DNA of 57,289 nt from an uncultured Pseudomonadota bacterium. Lineage in GTDB: Bacteria > Pseudomonadota > Gammaproteobacteria > Burkholderiales > SG8-39. The stretch covers positions 1 through 57,289 of the forward strand of contig CAIXPL010000002.1 of the NCBI GenBank assembly GCA_903921325.1, read 5' to 3'. Of the stretch, positions 53,302 through 57,289 are shown piece after piece. A model generated the notes under the pieces. The model saw nothing but the letters and a program-made list of their open reading frames with translations. It had not been told where the DNA came from and made no database searches. The position numbers were made by a program, and so were the translations under genes. How positions within the stretch are numbered: position 1 is the stretch's first letter; every line of letters begins with the position of its first letter.

Positions 53302-54540
53302 ATGAGCAGCAAATCCAGATTCGCCGGTCGGATAGCAGTGTGCGCAGGCGCGGTGGCGTTGGCGCTCTGTGCGCCCATGACGCAGGCGCAATCACGCTTG
53401 AGTGGCAATACGGTGCGCATCGGTGTCCTCACCGACATGTCGGGTCTGTATTCCGACGTGGGCGGGCAGGGATCAGTGATTGCCACGCAGATGGCGATTG
53501 ATGATTTTGTTGCGGCCAACAAGCCGGCCTACAAGATCGATCTGATCTCGGCTGACCATCAGAACAAGCCCGATGTGGGGGCGAACAAGGCGCGCGAGTG
53601 GTACGACACCCAGAATGTCGACATGATCACTGACGTGCTTAACTCGGCTGTGGCGATTGCGACTGCCAAGGTCGCCGATGAGAAGAAAAAGCTCGTCATC
53701 AACACCGGTGCTGGCTCGACCCGCCTTACCAACGAGGACTGCAATTCGCACTCGATTCACTATGCCTATGACACCTATGCGCTGGCGGCAGTGGCCGGTC
53801 GCGCCATCGTGCAAGGCGGGGGCAAGAGCTGGTATTTCCTGACCGCCGACTATGCCTTTGGTCAGTCGTTGGAGTCCGATACCACCGGCATCATCAAGGC
53901 CAACGGTGGCTCGGTGCTCGGTTCGGTGCGTCACCCCCTGAACGCGTCGGACTTCTCGTCATTCCTGTTGCAGGCGCAAGCCTCCAAGGCGCAGGTGATC
54001 GGTCTGGCCAATGCGGGCGGTGACACCATCAATGCGATCAAGGCGGCCAATGAATTCGGCATTACGCCGAAGCAGACGCTGGCCGGATTGCTGGTCTTCA
54101 TCTCCGATATCCACTCGCTCACCTTGCAGGTGTCGCAGGGCATGCAGCTCACGACCGGCTGGTATTGGGATTTGAATGACGAGACGCGCAAATTTGGTCG
54201 GCGCTATTTCGAGAAAGCAAAGAAAATGCCGACCATGGTGCAGGCGGGTACCTATTCAGTCACCATGAATTACCTGAACGCCGTGAAAACTGCGGGAACG
54301 GATGATGCCGACGCGGTCACCGCGGTGATGCGCAAGACCACTTACAACGATTTTTTCCTGCGTAATGGTCATTTGCGTCCCGATGGCCGCATGGTGCATG
54401 ACATGTATCTGATGCAGGTGAAGACCCCGGCCGAATCAAAATATCCGTGGGATTACTACACGGTGAAGGCCACCGTGCCTGGCGATGAGGCCTATCAGCC
54501 GATGTCGCAGTCGCGCTGCCCGATGGTCAAGAAGACCTGA
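53302..54540 (+). CDS. Liv-type ABC substrate-binding protein
   Basis: A 412-residue periplasmic receptor of the type I (leucine/amide) family. The signal peptide is AVCAGAVALALCAPMTQAQ, and the mature part begins SRLSGNTVRIGVLTDMSGLYSDVGG in overlapping pieces. Later it shows WYFLTADYAFGQSLE and SDFSSFLLQAQASKAQVIGL. A good GAGGGGAG site precedes the ATG. Such receptors in Burkholderiales bind amino acids, amides or aromatic and aliphatic acids. With the adjacent ligase and crotonase the ligand is likely an acid activated to CoA. Confidence 0.92.
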   Translation: MSSKSRFAGRIAVCAGAVALALCAPMTQAQSRLSGNTVRIGVLTDMSGLYSDVGGQGSVIATQMAIDDFVAANKPAYKIDLISADHQNKPDVGANKAREWYDTQNVDMITDVLNSAVAIATAKVADEKKKLVINTGAGSTRLTNEDCNSHSIHYAYDTYALAAVAGRAIVQGGGKSWYFLTADYAFGQSLESDTTGIIKANGGSVLGSVRHPLNASDFSSFLLQAQASKAQVIGLANAGGDTINAIKAANEFGITPKQTLAGLLVFISDIHSLTLQVSQGMQLTTGWYWDLNDETRKFGRRYFEKAKKMPTMVQAGTYSVTMNYLNAVKTAGTDDADAVTAVMRKTTYNDFFLRNGHLRPDGRMVHDMYLMQVKTPAESKYPWDYYTVKATVPGDEAYQPMSQSRCPMVKKT

Positions 54541-54598
54541 TCGCCGGGCTGCTTTGATCCCGGTGCTTACCACGACAGCGCGGAGGTTGTAGGGTTCG

Positions 54599-55483
54599 AT
54601 GGAGGTCTTTGGCGTTCCGCTGCAGGCGTTGCTCGGTCAGTTGCTGCTTGGCCTGGTGAATGGCTCGTTCTACGCGCTCCTTTCACTGGGCCTGGCGGTG
54701 ATTTTCGGACTGCTCAACATCATCAATTTTTCCCATGGCGCGCTCTACATGATGGGCGCCTATGCAGCCTGGATGATGATGGAGTATCTGGGCCTTGGGT
54801 ACTGGTGGAGTCTGCTGGTGGCACCCATCGCAGTGGGTGGGGTTGGGGTTGTCATCGAACGCCTGATGCTGCGCCGCCTGTACAAGCTCGATCACCTGTA
54901 TGGCTTGCTGCTCACCTTTGGCATTGCGCTCATCATCGAGGGCGTCTACCGCGATCAGTTTGGCGTGTCCGGCCAGCCCTATCCGGTGCCCTCCGCGTTG
55001 CGCGGTGCGACCAATCTGGGCTTCATGATCCTGCCGAACTATCGTGCCTGGGTAGTGGTGGCGTCCTTGGTGATCTGTCTGGCCACCTGGTATGTCATTG
55101 AACGCACCCGGCTGGGCGCCTACCTGCGTGCCGGCACCGAGAACCCGCGTCTGGTGCAGGCCTTTGGCATCAATGTGCCGCGCATGGTGATGCTCACCTA
55201 CGGGTTCGGCGTGGCCCTGGCGGCGATTGCCGGCGTGCTCGCCGCACCCATCATTCAGGTCAATCCGTTGATGGGTTCCAACATCATCATCGTGGTGTTT
55301 GCGGTGGTTGTGATTGGTGGCATGGGATCGATCCTGGGATCAATCGTGACCGGTCTGGGGCTCGGCCTGATTGAGGGACTCACCCGGGTGTTCTACGCCG
55401 AGGCCTCGGCCACCGTGGTGTTTGTGATCATGGCGGTCGTGTTGCTGTTGCGCCCGGCGGGTCTTTTCGGACGGGAGCGCTAG
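54599..55483 (+). CDS. livH: Branched-chain-type ABC permease LivH
   Basis: A 294-residue permease with about eight transmembrane segments. It opens with LLLGLVNGSFYALLSLGLAV and contains LLNIINFSHGALYMMGAYAA, the hallmark of LivH, and YLRAGTENPRLVQAFGINV, the cytoplasmic coupling loop. It ends in VLLLRPAGLFGRER. The livM gene starts 3 bp after its stop. The two form the membrane channel. Confidence 0.93.
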   Translation: MEVFGVPLQALLGQLLLGLVNGSFYALLSLGLAVIFGLLNIINFSHGALYMMGAYAAWMMMEYLGLGYWWSLLVAPIAVGGVGVVIERLMLRRLYKLDHLYGLLLTFGIALIIEGVYRDQFGVSGQPYPVPSALRGATNLGFMILPNYRAWVVVASLVICLATWYVIERTRLGAYLRAGTENPRLVQAFGINVPRMVMLTYGFGVALAAIAGVLAAPIIQVNPLMGSNIIIVVFAVVVIGGMGSILGSIVTGLGLGLIEGLTRVFYAEASATVVFVIMAVVLLLRPAGLFGRER

Positions 55484-55486
55484 GCG

Positions 55487-56455
55487 ATGAGTGAGCCACG
55501 CGCAGCAAACCGCGATTTCGCCATCGGATTTGTCGTAGTTGCCCTTGCCGGGGTGCTCGCCCCGGCCATTGGGCTCTATCCCGTGTTCGTGATGAAGGCG
55601 CTGTGCTTTGCCTTGTTTGCCTGCGCGTTCAACCTGCTGCTTGGCTATGCCGGGCTGCTTTCCTTTGGTCACGCGGTGTTTTTTGCAAGTGCCGGCTACG
55701 CGCTGGGCCAATCGCTCAAGGTCTGGGGCTGGCCCACCGAGCTTGGCATACTGTTCGCGGTGGCGGCTTCAGCGGCGCTCGGCGCGCTGCTGGGGATGCT
55801 CGCCATCCGCCGCCAGGGGATCTACTTTGCGATGGTGACGCTGGCGCTCGCCCAGATGGTGTATTTCTTTTTTCTGGAAACCAAATTCACTGGCGGCGAG
55901 GACGGATTGCAGGGCATCCCGCGCGGGAAACTGCTGGGTGTTGTCGGCCTTGAGAACGACACCGTGCTCTATTACTTCATCCTCGCGGTGTTTCTGGCCG
56001 CGTTGCTGCTGATCTACCGGATCGTCACCTCGCCTTTTGGTCAGGTCCTCAAGGCCATCCGGGAAAACGAGGCGCGTGCCTTGTCACTGGGTTATGACAT
56101 CGAGCGCTACAAGCTGCTTGCGTTCATTCTCTCAGCCGGGCTGACCGGACTGGCCGGTGCCTGCAAGGCCCTGGTGGTTGGTTTCGAGACGCTGACCGAT
56201 GCCGCCTGGCAGATGTCGGGAGAAGTCGTGCTGATGACCTTGATAGGCGGGGTCGGCACGTTATTCGGACCAGTCATAGGCGCATTTGCCATCGTGGGAT
56301 TGCAGGATCAGCTGGCCGATCGGGTCGGCTCCTGGGTGCAGGTGATTCTGGGCGTGATGTTCGTGGTCTGCGTGCTCGGCTTCCGCCGCGGCATTGTCGG
56401 TGAGCTGGGTGCGTGGCTGGAGCGACGCCGTCAGCCGCGCCGGCCCGGCAGTTAG
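55487..56455 (+). CDS. livM: Branched-chain-type ABC permease LivM
   Basis: A 322-residue permease with about nine transmembrane segments. Diagnostic parts are NLLLGYAGLLSFGHAVFFAS, TGGEDGLQGIPR and the coupling loop AIRENEARALSLGYDIERYK. It completes the importer with livH. Its stop codon overlaps the stop region of a converging CoA-transferase gene by 4 bp. Confidence 0.93.
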   Translation: MSEPRAANRDFAIGFVVVALAGVLAPAIGLYPVFVMKALCFALFACAFNLLLGYAGLLSFGHAVFFASAGYALGQSLKVWGWPTELGILFAVAASAALGALLGMLAIRRQGIYFAMVTLALAQMVYFFFLETKFTGGEDGLQGIPRGKLLGVVGLENDTVLYYFILAVFLAALLLIYRIVTSPFGQVLKAIRENEARALSLGYDIERYKLLAFILSAGLTGLAGACKALVVGFETLTDAAWQMSGEVVLMTLIGGVGTLFGPVIGAFAIVGLQDQLADRVGSWVQVILGVMFVVCVLGFRRGIVGELGAWLERRRQPRRPGS

Positions 56456-57289
56456 CTCACGGTACCGGCTTGCCGCAAGGCTGCTATTTTTTCAGCGTCG
56501 TAGCCGAGCACCCTGGCCAGAATGTCATCGGTATGCTGCCCGAGCAGGGGCGGGGCGCTCTTGTACTCAATCGGTGTCTCGGAAAAGCGCATCGGGTTGG
56601 CCACTGAGGGCACGGTGCCTGAGAGTGGGTGCGGGATGTCGACCCGCATGCCCCGATGCTGCACGTGCGGGTCTTCGAACACCTGACGCATGTTGTTGAT
56701 CGGGCCACACGGCACGTTGGCCGCCTCAAGGTCCTCGATCCAGCGCGCCATCGAGCGGGTGCGGATCACTTCGCGCACGATGGGCACCAGTTCGCTGCGG
56801 TGGGCCAGGCGCAGCGGATTGGTCACAAAGCGCGCATCGCTTGAGAGTTCGGGTAACCCGGCCACCTGGCAGAAACTGCGAAACTGGCTGTCATTGCCCA
56901 CCGCCAGAATGATGTAGCCATCGTTGGTGGCAAACACTTCATAGGGGCAGATATTGATGTGCGCATTGCCCCAGCGACGCGGAATGTCACCCGAGATCCA
57001 GTAGTTCAATATCTGATTGGAATTGAAGGCCACGATCGAATCAAACAATGCCATGTCGATGTATTGACCGCCGCCATGAATCTGCCGGTGATTGAGCGCC
57101 GCGGTGATCGCCAGGCACGCGTACATGCCGGTCATGACGTCGGTAACAGCGATGCCCACCTTCTGCGGGCCGCCCCCAGGCAGATCGTCGCGCTCACCGG
57201 TGATGCTCATCAGCCCACCCATGCCCTGGAACACGAAGTCATAGCCGGGACGGTTGGCATACGGCCCGGTTTGCCCGAACCCGGTGACC
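56452..57289 (-). CDS. Family III CoA-transferase (CaiB/BaiF), N-terminus outside the window
   Basis: The window holds about 278 codons of the C-terminal two thirds; the frame continues past 57289. The sequence contains VTGFGQTGPYANRPGYDFV near the edge, MTGMYACLAITAALNHR, and YEVFATNDGYIILAVGND, followed by NVPCGPINNMRQVFEDP, all typical of CaiB/BaiF enzymes that move CoA between carboxylic acids. The active-site Asp lies in the visible part (HGGGQYIDMALFDS). It converges on livM and could activate the imported acid without ATP. Confidence 0.9.
   Translation of the reverse strand, partial: VTGFGQTGPYANRPGYDFVFQGMGGLMSITGERDDLPGGGPQKVGIAVTDVMTGMYACLAITAALNHRQIHGGGQYIDMALFDSIVAFNSNQILNYWISGDIPRRWGNAHINICPYEVFATNDGYIILAVGNDSQFRSFCQVAGLPELSSDARFVTNPLRLAHRSELVPIVREVIRTRSMARWIEDLEAANVPCGPINNMRQVFEDPHVQHRGMRVDIPHPLSGTVPSVANPMRFSETPIEYKSAPPLLGQHTDDILARVLGYDAEKIAALRQAGTVS

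Overview
The window reads as a chromosomal segment of a GC-rich betaproteobacterium, most likely Burkholderiales. The grounds are two orphan Bug/TctC-type periplasmic binding proteins next to catabolic enzymes, the methyltransferase-rnhA-dnaQ block beside mltD, ppiD next to fabI, and the codon bias. The family or genus cannot be fixed from the sequence alone. No rRNA, tRNA or CRISPR array was seen.

Positions 1-7950 look like the worn remains of a plasmid-like or integrative element. They hold four 23-bp direct repeats, a helix-turn-helix replication-type gene broken by a TGA codon, a ParA ATPase, a ribbon-helix-helix protein, and a chain of toxin-antitoxin (TA) modules: ParDE, AbiE-1, a HigA antitoxin whose toxin is reduced to a tail, and AbiE-2 whose toxin is cut at its C-terminus. 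A further ParE tail lies at 8763-8900. Palindromes sit on predicted promoters of the ParDE and AbiE-2 modules. The most striking are two perfect 51-bp palindromes (6351-6401 and 6504-6554) that share a 17-bp core and sit at the same spacing on two divergent promoters. Two 57-58 bp REP-like copies lie at 5451 and 8905.

Positions 7968-20995 are mostly core and catabolic genes: a SEC-C protein, a secreted cyclase with a Bug binding protein, an AraC regulator, a Tat-exported ferritin-like protein with a cytochrome c, OmpW with an FNR/ANR-like box, a DUF1254 protein that lacks its DUF1214 domain, a kinase/divergent-enolase/uracil-glycosylase-like cluster, a split YeeE/YedE transporter pair and a PrlF-YhaV TA pair.

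Positions 21025-34635 hold a hyuB-hyuA pair divergent from a second Bug protein, a YbfB-type MFS carrier, a PAS-PAS-GGDEF diguanylate cyclase, and a Ugp-like ABC operon (ATPase, two permeases, binding protein) followed by a GpdQ-like phosphodiesterase. A well-formed Pho box precedes that operon, which suggests scavenging of glycerophosphodiesters under phosphate limitation.

Positions 34771-57289 hold a small secreted protein, a candidate small RNA with its own promoter and terminator, ppiD, fabI, a four-gene peptide-type ABC importer, mltD, methyltransferase-rnhA-dnaQ, and a catabolic cluster (acyl-CoA ligase, enoyl-CoA hydratase, complete Liv-type importer) facing a partial CoA-transferase. 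The Liv cluster probably imports a carboxylic acid, activates it to a CoA thioester and begins beta-oxidation-like breakdown.
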